A stretch of DNA of 46,519 nucleotides from positions 1-46,519 of the forward strand of contig CAJUHG010000008.1 in NCBI GenBank assembly GCA_910586005.1, written 5' to 3'. Made by a program: the position numbers and the translations under genes. The DNA comes from an uncultured Lachnospiraceae bacterium. GTDB taxonomy: Bacteria > Bacillota > Clostridia > Lachnospirales > Lachnospiraceae. This document shows positions 1 to 7,296 of the stretch, in pieces; the stretch's first letter is position 1; every line of letters starts with the position of its first letter. The notes under the pieces are model-generated. The model did not search any database, was not told where the DNA came from, and worked only from the letters and a program-made list of their open reading frames with translations.

Positions 1-567
1 GTTCCACCCTTGGATAAAACAGGAGAATGTTGGGCAAAAGAGATTGAAAAAGCATATGGAAAAAATTGTAAACGAGTAGAAAGGTATGCAATAAAAAAAG
101 AAACAGGTATTTTTGATAAGGAAAAATTAGAAAAAATAGTAAATAATCTGAATCCAGAGTATGAGGTTCGATTGATAGATAAAGATATTTTTTTACAGAC
201 CAAGAAAGAAGCTTGGGCAATTGATTTTACTTCTCAATTTGCAAATTATGAGGATTATCATAAAAGGGGATTAGGAGCAGCAGTATTATATCAAGGGAAG
301 TTGGTTTCTGGTGCCTCCTCCTATACGGTATATCGGGAAGGAATTGAAATAGAAATTGGAACAAAAAAGGATTTTCGCAGAAAAGGATTGGCAACTGTGT
401 GTGGAGCTAAGTTAATTTTAGAATGTTTGAATAGAGGATTTTATCCAAGTTGGGACGCTCAAAATAAGTGGTCGGTAGCTCTGGCAGAAAAGTTAGGCTA
501 TCATTTTGACAGAGTTTATCCAGCTTATGAAGTTCGTGAGATTTGTGAGAGAAAAGGTTATGAATAA
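1..567 (+). CDS. GNAT-family acetyltransferase, C-terminal part (5' end outside window)
   Basis: The reading frame is open from base 1 (Val-Pro-Pro before the first possible TTG start at 10), so the gene almost certainly begins upstream and only its last ~188 residues are seen. The C-terminal half has the GNAT acetyl-CoA fold signature: a strand ending in EIEIGT, then FRRKGLATVCGAKLI, which matches the RxxGxA/G pyrophosphate-binding loop, followed by a helix and WDAQNKWSVALAEKLGY, the usual end of the fold. It resembles the longer 'GNAT acetyltransferase' family (about 260 residues, PF12746-like) in which an N-terminal region precedes the acetyltransferase core. The substrate cannot be told. 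No gene follows on this strand until 2992. Confidence 0.75.
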   Translation, partial: VPPLDKTGECWAKEIEKAYGKNCKRVERYAIKKETGIFDKEKLEKIVNNLNPEYEVRLIDKDIFLQTKKEAWAIDFTSQFANYEDYHKRGLGAAVLYQGKLVSGASSYTVYREGIEIEIGTKKDFRRKGLATVCGAKLILECLNRGFYPSWDAQNKWSVALAEKLGYHFDRVYPAYEVREICERKGYE

Positions 568-632
568 CAATCTACTTTTTTAACTTCATTAAGGAAGTTC
601 TATTTAAAGATTAGTATATAGCCTAAGTTCTC

Positions 633-679
633 AATATCCAGATACAGTGACTGCTTGCAGACACAAGTATCTGGATATT
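633..679. repeat. 13-bp perfect inverted repeat with structured loop
   Basis: AATATCCAGATAC (633-645) is repeated in inverse at 667-679, giving a perfect 13-bp stem. The 21-nt loop contains a second small stem, CTGC-TT-GCAG. It lies between two convergent genes but has no clear T-run on either side, so it is a weak candidate for a bidirectional terminator. It could equally be a small palindromic repeat. The loop motif GTGACTGC.TGC recurs near 23865 and 26090. Confidence 0.5.
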
Positions 680-724
680 AAAAATTAAGATGTTTAAAGT
701 TTTTTTGGTATTTAAACCTTTCGT

Positions 725-2095
725 TTATAAAAAGATATATTTTAGTATAAATAACAAAGTTAATACATACATTAAAATACTGATTTTCTTCTTTTGGGCG
801 TTGCCAGTGATTAGATTGACAATGGTCCAAGAGATTACACCAATTGCAATTCCCTCTGAAATACTATAGGCGAGAGGCATTGCAATAATACAAAGAAATG
901 CTGGAATTGCATCTGCCATATCATCAAAATCAATTTTAATTACAGAACCCATCATATAGAATCCTACAATAATTAAAGCAGGAGCAATTGCAAAAGATGG
1001 TATGCTTAAGAACAATGGAGAAAAAATAACGGATAACAAGAAAAGAAGGGCAGTAGTAAGGGAGGTAAGTCCTGTACGTCCGCCAGCCGTTACACCAGAA
1101 GCACTTTCTACATAGGTAGTGGTTGTGGAGGTTCCAAAGATAGCACCAATACAAGTTGCAATTGCATCAGATAGTAGAGCTGGTTTAATCTTTGGTAGTT
1201 TTCCATCTTTATCTAGCATGTCCGCTTTTGAAGATACACCAATCAAAGTTCCAAGGGTATCAAATAAATCCACAAATAAGAAGGAGAACATAATAATGAA
1301 AAAGTCTCCAGTTTTAAGAGTACTAAAATCTACTCGAAACACAGCACCAAAAGTCTCCTTAAAAGGAGAAAAGTCAAGGCTTATAAGCCCAGAAGGAATC
1401 GTGGAATACATACCAGCTTCAGCAGAAGGTACATAAATACCAACTAATTCACAAAGGATACCAAGAATCCAAGTAACAAGGATTCCAACTAAAATACCAC
1501 CTTTTACTTGTTTTACTAATAGCACTGCTGTGATCAATACACCAATAAGTGCCAGAATAGCACCAACGCCTACCGAGTGGAAGGTATCACCTTTAAAGGT
1601 TTGATAAGTTACCAGTGTGGAATCACTGTGAACAATTAATTTTGCATCTTGTAGGCCGATAAATGCAATAAATAAACCAATACCAACACTAACAGCAGCT
1701 TTTAAAGTAAGGGGAATGGCATTGAAAATAGCTTCACGTACATTAGTGAGGGACAAAAGAATAAAGATAATACCTTCTACTAATACAGCAAGCAATGCAA
1801 TCTGCCAGGAGTAGCCCATACCTATTACTACTGTGTAAGCAAAGTAGGCATTTAGGCCCATGCCTGGAGCCAATGCAAATGGATAATTAGCAAGCATTGC
1901 CATAAGCAATGTGCCTACAAAGGATGCAAGTGCTGTTGCAATTAATATGGCCTTTGGATTCATACCAGTGACAGATAAAATATTGGGATTAACGGCAAGA
2001 ATATATGCCATTGTCATAAAAGTAGTAAATCCAGCAATTACTTCTGTCTTAACAGTTGTGTTGTTGTCTTGCAACTTAAAAAATTTTTCTAACAT
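725..2095 (-). CDS. pbuG: NCS2-family purine (adenine/guanine/hypoxanthine) permease, AzgA/PbuG type
   Basis: Proton-coupled nucleobase importer of the inner membrane, supplying purine salvage. The 456-residue product matches the usual length of the AzgA/PbuG branch. Family hallmarks are the N-terminal TEVIAGFTTFMTMAYILAVNP, the ALAPGMGLNAYFAY segment (re-entrant helix, substrate site), FVDLFDTLGTLIGVS and the GTSTTTTYVESASGV motif typical of this branch. About 12-14 hydrophobic segments are present. The start at 2095 is chosen over an upstream in-frame ATG at 2140 because AAGGAG (2110-2105) precedes it at a normal distance and the protein then begins MLEKFFKL, as in relatives. I see no purine-riboswitch sequence in the 140 bases upstream. 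The exact base specificity is inferred. Confidence 0.88.
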   Translation of the reverse strand: MLEKFFKLQDNNTTVKTEVIAGFTTFMTMAYILAVNPNILSVTGMNPKAILIATALASFVGTLLMAMLANYPFALAPGMGLNAYFAYTVVIGMGYSWQIALLAVLVEGIIFILLSLTNVREAIFNAIPLTLKAAVSVGIGLFIAFIGLQDAKLIVHSDSTLVTYQTFKGDTFHSVGVGAILALIGVLITAVLLVKQVKGGILVGILVTWILGILCELVGIYVPSAEAGMYSTIPSGLISLDFSPFKETFGAVFRVDFSTLKTGDFFIIMFSFLFVDLFDTLGTLIGVSSKADMLDKDGKLPKIKPALLSDAIATCIGAIFGTSTTTTYVESASGVTAGGRTGLTSLTTALLFLLSVIFSPLFLSIPSFAIAPALIIVGFYMMGSVIKIDFDDMADAIPAFLCIIAMPLAYSISEGIAIGVISWTIVNLITGNAQKKKISILMYVLTLLFILKYIFL

Positions 2096-2126
2096 AAATT
2101 TACTCTCCTTATTTTTTATATAAATA

Positions 2127-2132
2127 ATTATA
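2127..2132 (-). promoter_or_regulatory. extended -10 promoter for the purine permease
   Basis: Read on the minus strand this is TGT-TATAAT, an extended -10 element 32 bases upstream of the start codon. No good -35 is visible at 17 bp, as is common for extended -10 promoters. Confidence 0.45.
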
Positions 2133-2236
2133 ACATGCATTTTGAAAAAATACTATTTAAAAAAATAGCTCCCAATTTTTCTTTTTCTATGATATCTACG
2201 ATTTGTATAAGTGAATATTTTTGTTTTTGTGTCTTA

Positions 2237-2860
2237 TCAGCAATTGTCTTTTTCCTCAGAAACAATTGCTTCAATGGCATATGTTAGACCTTTTGTTATT
2301 GTAGAAACAGACATACAAGGAGTACCAGCAGGTTTGTTCATAATTTGTTCTTCTGAAAAAGGTACATGAATAAATCCAGCTTTTAGCCAAGGATATTTGT
2401 AAGTGGCAGCAAACAAGACACGATACATCAGACAATTACACACATAAGTGCCAGCAGAATAAGAGATGGAAGCTGAAATACCATGATCTTGAATATTTTT
2501 AACTATTTGTTTCACTGGTATAGTGGCAAAATAAGCAGTTTCTCCATTGGGTTCTAGAACTTCTTCAGAAGGCTGTATTCCATCATTGTCAGGAATACGC
2601 GCATCTGCAAAATTGATGGCTACTTTTTCTATAGTAATTTCAGAACGTCCGCCACCTTGTCCAGTATTTAAAATAATATCAGGATGATATGTTTTTATTT
2701 TTTGTTCTACAACTAGATAAGAATTAGCAAAAGAAGTTGGAATTTTGGTTTTTATAATTTGAGCTCCAGCAATTGTTGCTGGAAGAAATTTTACTGCTTC
2801 ATAAGCTGGATTTAAGGTTTCACCTCCAAAAGGTTCAAATCCTGTAATCAGTATTTTCAT
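2237..2860 (-). CDS. pcp: pyrrolidone-carboxylate (pyroglutamyl) peptidase I
   Basis: Cytoplasmic cysteine peptidase (family C15) that removes N-terminal pyroglutamate from peptides. The 207-residue length is typical (about 200-215). It begins MKILITGFEPFGGE, the family signature. The catalytic triad is intact: Glu78 (in ITIEKVA), Cys141 (in SAGTYVCNC) and His165 (in GFIHVPF), each exactly three residues before the Bacillus amyloliquefaciens positions 81/144/168. The ATG follows AAGGAG. The gene is divergent from the CDF transporter and about 140 bp behind the purine permease, so it probably has its own promoter: an extended -10 TGTTATACT is visible at 2893-2888 on the minus strand. Confidence 0.95.
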   Translation of the reverse strand: MKILITGFEPFGGETLNPAYEAVKFLPATIAGAQIIKTKIPTSFANSYLVVEQKIKTYHPDIILNTGQGGGRSEITIEKVAINFADARIPDNDGIQPSEEVLEPNGETAYFATIPVKQIVKNIQDHGISASISYSAGTYVCNCLMYRVLFAATYKYPWLKAGFIHVPFSEEQIMNKPAGTPCMSVSTITKGLTYAIEAIVSEEKDNC

Positions 2861-2934
2861 ATTATTTCTCCTTTATCACATATGATAAGTATAACATTGG
2901 TTTTAAAGTTATGGAAGGAGGAATAAAAAATACT

Positions 2935-2963
2935 TTTACTTCTAGAATGATTTGTGTTAAAAT
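2935..2963 (+). promoter_or_regulatory. sigma-A promoter for the CDF transporter
   Basis: TTTACT (2935-2940), 17-bp spacer, TAAAAT (2958-2963). This places transcription start about 22 bases before the ATG at 2992, just upstream of the AGGAG ribosome site. Confidence 0.5.
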
Positions 2964-2991
2964 AATCAGAAACTTAAAATAGGAGTGACAT

Positions 2992-4164
2992 ATGGTAACT
3001 ATTTTGGCAAATTTATTTATCAGGGATAAAGAGGATGTTAAAAATCCTATCATTCGTCAACAGTATGGAATGTTATGTGGTATGATTGGTATTATTTTAA
3101 ATGTTCTATTATTTTTGGGAAAAATTTTAGCAGGTATTATTAGTCATTCTATCTCTATTACAGCGGATGCTTTTAACAATTTGTCAGATGCAGGTTCCTC
3201 CTGTGTAACATTGGTGGGTTTTAAGATGGCAGGAGCGCAACCAGATAAAGGGCATCCCTATGGTCATGGTAGAATTGAATATATTTCTGGATTAATTGTC
3301 TCTGGTGCCATTCTTATTATGGCTTTTGAATTAATCAGGACATCTATTTCTAAAATTTTCCATCCTCAAATAATAAAATTTAATTTTTTAACAGCAGTGA
3401 TATTATTAATTTCTATTCTAATTAAATTATATATGGCATATTATAACTATCAGATTGGAAAAAAAGTAGAATCAGCAGCTATGCGTGCTACTGCGATAGA
3501 TAGTTTAAGTGATACTTGTGCTACTACAGTAGTTTTAGTTGCTGCGATTGCAGGTAAAATTTTTGGAATACAAATTGATGGATATTGTGGAATTTTAGTG
3601 GGATTATTTATTTTTTATGCAGGAATCAATGCGGCAAGAGAGACATTAAATCCATTACTTGGGCAGGCACCAGAAGAAGAGTTAGTAAAACAGATTGAAG
3701 AAATTGTATTGTCTCATGAAGAAATTTGTGGTATTCATGATCTGCTTGTTCATGATTATGGACCTGGGAAATTGATGATTTCCCTTCATGCAGAAGTTCC
3801 AGCAGAAGGAAATATTTTAGAATTACATGAGGTAGTAGATCATACAGAAGCTGAATTACAAAGAAAATTGAGATGTGATGCTGTGATTCATATGGACCCA
3901 GTAGTGACAGAAGATGAATATATTCTTAATTTGAAACAGACAATAGAAAAGATTATTAATGAGATAGATCCTATTATTACTATGCATGATTTTCGGGTAG
4001 TAATGGGAGCGAGTCATACAAACTTAATTTTTGATGTTGTAATTCCTTACAAGTATCCATTAAGTGATGAAGTATTGAAAGAACAAATACAAAGACGTAC
4101 GGCTGATGTTATAGGAAAGAGTTATTTTGTGGTGATTCAAGTGGATAAATCATATTATAAGTAA
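2992..4164 (+). CDS. cation diffusion facilitator (CDF) family metal transporter
   Basis: Proton-coupled divalent-cation (Zn2+, Fe2+, Mn2+ or Co2+) efflux protein of the cytoplasmic membrane. Six hydrophobic segments occupy roughly residues 25-220, followed by a ~170-residue cytoplasmic domain. Metal-site motifs are seen in TM2 (TADAFNNLSD, with Asp59, Asn63 and Asp66), in the loop HPYGHGRIEY (His88, His92), and in TM5 (AIDSLSDT). The cytoplasmic part holds the usual 'HDLLVHDYGPGKLMISLHAEV' style ferredoxin-like fold, and then about 80 extra residues that look like a second, diverged copy of that fold, making the protein (390 residues) longer than the ~300-residue standard. The start follows AGGAG at 6 bases. 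Substrate metal is not decidable from sequence. Confidence 0.9.
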   Translation: MVTILANLFIRDKEDVKNPIIRQQYGMLCGMIGIILNVLLFLGKILAGIISHSISITADAFNNLSDAGSSCVTLVGFKMAGAQPDKGHPYGHGRIEYISGLIVSGAILIMAFELIRTSISKIFHPQIIKFNFLTAVILLISILIKLYMAYYNYQIGKKVESAAMRATAIDSLSDTCATTVVLVAAIAGKIFGIQIDGYCGILVGLFIFYAGINAARETLNPLLGQAPEEELVKQIEEIVLSHEEICGIHDLLVHDYGPGKLMISLHAEVPAEGNILELHEVVDHTEAELQRKLRCDAVIHMDPVVTEDEYILNLKQTIEKIINEIDPIITMHDFRVVMGASHTNLIFDVVIPYKYPLSDEVLKEQIQRRTADVIGKSYFVVIQVDKSYYK

Positions 4165-4289
4165 GTATATTTAGGTATAATTATGAAGATAATATGTATA
4201 TAAGTAAGAAAAATAGAGGAAAATTGTTCAGTTTTTCTTGTATAAAGGCTAGTATTTCGGTGGAAATTACCAGTTTTGTAGAAAACTAC

Positions 4290-4318
4290 TTGAAAAAGAG
4301 AAATAGTTGGGGTATATT
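4290..4318 (+). promoter_or_regulatory. sigma-A promoter for the HPr-like gene
   Basis: TTGAAA (4290-4295), exact 17-bp spacer, TATATT (4313-4318). Transcription would begin near 4325, leaving a leader of about 57 bases before the ATG at 4382. A small inverted repeat, AGTTTT-GTAG-AAAACT, sits just upstream of the -35. Confidence 0.5.
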
Positions 4319-4381
4319 TATTACGTTATAAAGCACCCGAGAACAGCTTGTATGATGGTATTACATGGAAAGAGAGATAAG

Positions 4382-4636
4382 ATGAGTGAAAAGAAAATTA
4401 TTGTATCTAATGTAGCTAAAGAGTACAGCAATCCGATTGCAGAGTTAGTGCAAGTGGCTTGTCAGTTTGATAGTGAAATCAGATTGGAGAGCAGTGAAGC
4501 AAAAATCAATGCAAAAAGTATTATGGGAATCATGGCATTTAATCCGTCAAAAGGAATGACTGTGAATATAGTGGCTGATGGAAGCGATGAAGAAGAAGCT
4601 TTATTGGCAATGGAAAAATTTTTAGTCTGTCAGTAA
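4382..4636 (+). CDS. HPr-like protein lacking the phospho-histidine (Crh-like)
   Basis: An 84-residue protein that aligns without gaps to HPr, the phosphocarrier of the sugar PTS. The HPr active-site loop GLHARPA is replaced by KEYSNPI: the position of His15 is Tyr15 and that of Arg17 is Asn17, so it cannot accept phosphate from Enzyme I in the normal way. The regulatory site is kept, with Ser46 in INAKSIMGIM, the site used by HPr kinase. This pattern (no His15, Ser46 retained) is that of Bacillus Crh, which acts only in CcpA-dependent catabolite repression; a similar role is inferred. The start at 4382 gives the full HPr length; an upstream in-frame start at 4307 would add 25 unrelated residues. 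It lies 24 bp before the DUF6465 gene and is probably cotranscribed with it. Confidence 0.85.
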   Translation: MSEKKIIVSNVAKEYSNPIAELVQVACQFDSEIRLESSEAKINAKSIMGIMAFNPSKGMTVNIVADGSDEEEALLAMEKFLVCQ

Positions 4637-4660
4637 AAGAATCAGGGAGGAAAAACCATT

Positions 4661-5119
4661 ATGGCAAAGAAAGACGAGAAAGTAACTCCGGTAAAAACTT
4701 CAACTAAAACAACAGCAAAAGAAGATGTAGTTGTAAAGTCTAAAGACGAAACAAAAAAGGCTGTAGCTGATGTCAGTGTAGAAGAAGTAGAAAAAGCAAA
4801 GGAGACAGTAGAAAAAACAACGGAAGAATCACAACAAGACGAAGCAAAAAAGGAAGCTTCTGCAAAGAAAACAACTAAAAAAGCTCCAGCAAAAAAAGCA
4901 GAAGTGAAAAAAGAGGTAGAAAAAGTGGAAGAAATATATCTTCAATTTCATGGACAGGAAATATTTACAAAAGAAATCTTAGATAAAGCAAAGCAAGCTT
5001 ATGTGGCGGAAGGACATAGAGAATCTTCTATTAAATCCATTCGTTTGTACATCAAACCAGAAGAAAATATGGCTTATTATGTAATCAATGAAAAAATCGC
5101 CGGTGGTGTGGCTTTATAA
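4661..5119 (+). CDS. DUF6465 family protein with Lys/Ala/Glu-rich N-terminus
   Basis: A 152-residue protein in two parts. Residues 1 to about 87 are low-complexity and highly charged (repeated Lys, Ala, Glu, Thr; AKKTTKKAPAKKAEVKKE), like histone H1-type tails, and are probably disordered and able to contact nucleic acid. Residues about 88-152 form a compact domain starting EEIYLQFHGQEIF and ending YYVINEKIAGGVAL, which I recognise as the DUF6465 domain common in Lachnospiraceae. Its function is unknown. GGGAGG precedes the start. It is the last gene before a strong bidirectional terminator and probably shares the promoter of the HPr-like gene. Confidence 0.75.
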   Translation: MAKKDEKVTPVKTSTKTTAKEDVVVKSKDETKKAVADVSVEEVEKAKETVEKTTEESQQDEAKKEASAKKTTKKAPAKKAEVKKEVEKVEEIYLQFHGQEIFTKEILDKAKQAYVAEGHRESSIKSIRLYIKPEENMAYYVINEKIAGGVAL

Positions 5120-5144
5120 AATAAAAGTAAATATAGAATTAGAA

Positions 5145-5197
5145 AAGGAATGTTGCCAAATAATCAATGTTAGTGATTCGGCGACACTCCTTTTTTC
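5145..5197. terminator. bidirectional intrinsic terminator
   Basis: GGAATGTTGCC pairs with GGCGACACTCC across an inner AATCA/TGATT stem, followed by TTTTTT on the plus strand and by CCTTTT on the minus strand. It serves the DUF6465 gene on one side and the kinase gene ending at 5205 on the other. Confidence 0.8.
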
Positions 5198-5204
5198 TTC
5201 TTTG

Positions 5205-6494
5205 TTAAAAATTCACAAATAGTATAATTCTAAAATGATTGTTTTCACAGTAACAGTCTATATTTCCTCCTAGCTTATCAGAAAAGACTAGTACACTTTG
5301 CATCCCCAATCCGTGATTTTCCCCTCTTTTGCTTTTGGGAAGTCCAGTAATGGAGTCAAAATTGACTTCCTTCTCACATTCATTTTCTATATCAATAAGC
5401 AAATATTCTGTTGTACAGTGAATTTTGGCATCTACATATCTCTTGATAGGTTCTAAATTTTTTACATTGAATACTGCATTTTCTAACAGATTTGCAATCA
5501 CAAGAGCAAATTCATACTCATTCACAGGGATTTGCTTAGGTATTAGTATATCTAACTGTAAAGTAATTTGAAAAGATTGTGCTTGTTCTGCCATTTTTAG
5601 GAGAATTGTATTGATAATCAGATTTTCACAATATCGAACAATTTTATTCTCATTCACTACCTCATTGATATGTTCCGCTATATTTCTGATTTCATCATAT
5701 TCTTCCTGATCTAATAAGGAATCTATCATTGTGGAATAATGTCTTATGTCATGCCGCAATATTTTTAGATTTTTTTCAGACTGTTCTACTAAATAGTATT
5801 GGCTTTCTAATCCCTTGATATATGATTCAAACATTACATTTTTCCAATATCCCTCTACTTGTTTGGTTTCGCTATCTACATATCTCAGTACTACCACATA
5901 AGACACAAGCATTGTAATCATTAAGAATATACTGACAAGGATATTCTCAGGATACTCATAAAGTGTATAAGGAAAGAAGGCGAGACAGGAAAAGCTACAA
6001 AAAAAGAAGGATGGAATTAGACATAGTTCCCACCAACCCTTTCTAAAGTCCCATTCATAAAATTTATGGAATATATTCCCAATTCTAAAAAAAAGCACAA
6101 ATAAAATAACAACATGCATCAAAGTATTTCCCACCAGTGCTAGAAAAAAATTGTTTGTATAGATATACAAAATGGATGCTGTTATGCTTCCTACTATTAC
6201 ATAATTGGAGGCACTCAGTCCGATGAATAATACTCTGCTGTCTCTTTTCTTAGAAATAAAAAGTCCAGTAGACTGTGCTACAAGAATTTGAATGATATCT
6301 GCGAAAAAGTAGCATAGTTTACTATCAGGAAATAGATTTAGTTTAACATAGTCTAGTAAGTTCATCACAGAAAACGAAATGAAACATATGCCTAGTGTTT
6401 TTTTAGGAGAATAGCGGTGCATCAAAAACAGATAGATAAATGCCATAAAAAATACATGACTTAGCATATAGGATATATCTTTAAAATAAACCAT
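5205..6494 (-). CDS. GHKL sensor histidine kinase, AgrC/HPK10-like
   Basis: Membrane sensor kinase (429 residues) paired with the LytTR regulator 9 bp upstream. The first ~205 residues are six or seven hydrophobic segments with short loops, the layout of AgrC-type kinases that sense small peptides or membrane signals. The cytoplasmic part has LRHDIRHYSTM (phospho-acceptor His248), an N-box LLENAVFN and a short G-box GENHGLGMQS, ending in the GHKL ATPase fold. The start is supported by AGGAGG 5 bases before the ATG. No agrB or agrD-like gene lies in the neighbourhood, so a peptide ligand is not shown. The upstream chemoreceptor gene in the same direction is an unusual companion. Confidence 0.88.
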   Translation of the reverse strand: MVYFKDISYMLSHVFFMAFIYLFLMHRYSPKKTLGICFISFSVMNLLDYVKLNLFPDSKLCYFFADIIQILVAQSTGLFISKKRDSRVLFIGLSASNYVIVGSITASILYIYTNNFFLALVGNTLMHVVILFVLFFRIGNIFHKFYEWDFRKGWWELCLIPSFFFCSFSCLAFFPYTLYEYPENILVSIFLMITMLVSYVVVLRYVDSETKQVEGYWKNVMFESYIKGLESQYYLVEQSEKNLKILRHDIRHYSTMIDSLLDQEEYDEIRNIAEHINEVVNENKIVRYCENLIINTILLKMAEQAQSFQITLQLDILIPKQIPVNEYEFALVIANLLENAVFNVKNLEPIKRYVDAKIHCTTEYLLIDIENECEKEVNFDSITGLPKSKRGENHGLGMQSVLVFSDKLGGNIDCYCENNHFRIILFVNF

Positions 6495-6503
6495 TTTGTC
6501 CTC

Positions 6504-7238
6504 CTATCTGTATTTTCCAGAAACAAAAAGAAGATATTCTCTTTTGACTTTTGCAGTTCTTGCCTTACTAACAGGGAGCTGTTTCCCAGATTCCATTATA
6601 ATACTATCTATGGTTAGTCGTTTTACATAATCAAGATTGACAAGGAAGGACTTGTGAATCTGCTGAAAGTTTCTTTTTTCTGCAATCTCTTGTATCTCTT
6701 CCTCAAAAGATTTTCTAATAAAAAGACTTTTCAATATTTCTCCATTAGCTAGGTGTACTTCTAGTTTTCGGTGGGCATTTTCAATATATTCTATTTTAGA
6801 ATAAGGTACTTGTATCAACCCATCTTTTGTTTTCATTAGATACATAGGCTCTTTTTTTACTATGGCATGGGAAAGAGCATAGTCTAGTGCTTCAAAAAGC
6901 TTGTCCTCATTGACAGGCTTTAAAAGGTATCTTACAGCACGTACCCCATAGGCATCTAGTGCAAAATCATCAGAAGAGGTGATGTAGATAATTACATTTT
7001 CACATCCAAATTTTCTGATTTGATTGCCAAGGTCAATGCCTGTTCGCTTTGGCATTAGCATATCTAAGATATAAATATCTGATAATTTTCCTTCTGATAT
7101 CTTATAATACAGATCAGAAGGATCAGAAAACTTCTCTAGTTTAAAGGTTCTAGCAGGATATAGTGTCTTATATTTTAGCAATAACTTTTCTATTTTAAAT
7201 AAATCTTCCATATTGTCATCACAAATTGTTATTTTCAT
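6504..7238 (-). CDS. LytTR-type response regulator, AgrA/VirR-like
   Basis: A 244-residue response regulator. The receiver domain (1-120) has the acidic pocket CDDN (Asp7, Asp8), phospho-acceptor Asp59 in YILDMLMP and the conserved Lys in RYLLKPVNEDK. The output domain (about 140-240) is LytTR: IEYIENAHRKLEVHLANGE and FQQIHKSFLVNLDYVK are the standard signatures of this DNA-binding fold. The start at 7238 is chosen because GGGAG lies 7 bases upstream and the receiver then starts MKITICDDN; the ATG at 7268 adds 10 residues with no role. It is followed after 9 bp by its kinase and preceded after 58 bp by the chemoreceptor gene. Confidence 0.92.
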   Translation of the reverse strand: MKITICDDNMEDLFKIEKLLLKYKTLYPARTFKLEKFSDPSDLYYKISEGKLSDIYILDMLMPKRTGIDLGNQIRKFGCENVIIYITSSDDFALDAYGVRAVRYLLKPVNEDKLFEALDYALSHAIVKKEPMYLMKTKDGLIQVPYSKIEYIENAHRKLEVHLANGEILKSLFIRKSFEEEIQEIAEKRNFQQIHKSFLVNLDYVKRLTIDSIIMESGKQLPVSKARTAKVKREYLLFVSGKYR

Positions 7239-7296
7239 ATATATCTCCCTATCTCCACAGGACAACAATGGTAAAATTTAGATCTAGCATTCCTGT

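Noticed and set aside
2096..2236. Purine riboswitch before the nucleobase permease
   Set aside because: The conserved purine-riboswitch core sequences are absent from this gap on the minus strand.
2862..3053. Small minus-strand ORF between pcp and the CDF gene
   Set aside because: Overlaps the CDF start and its promoter, has no ribosome site, and resembles no protein; chance frame.
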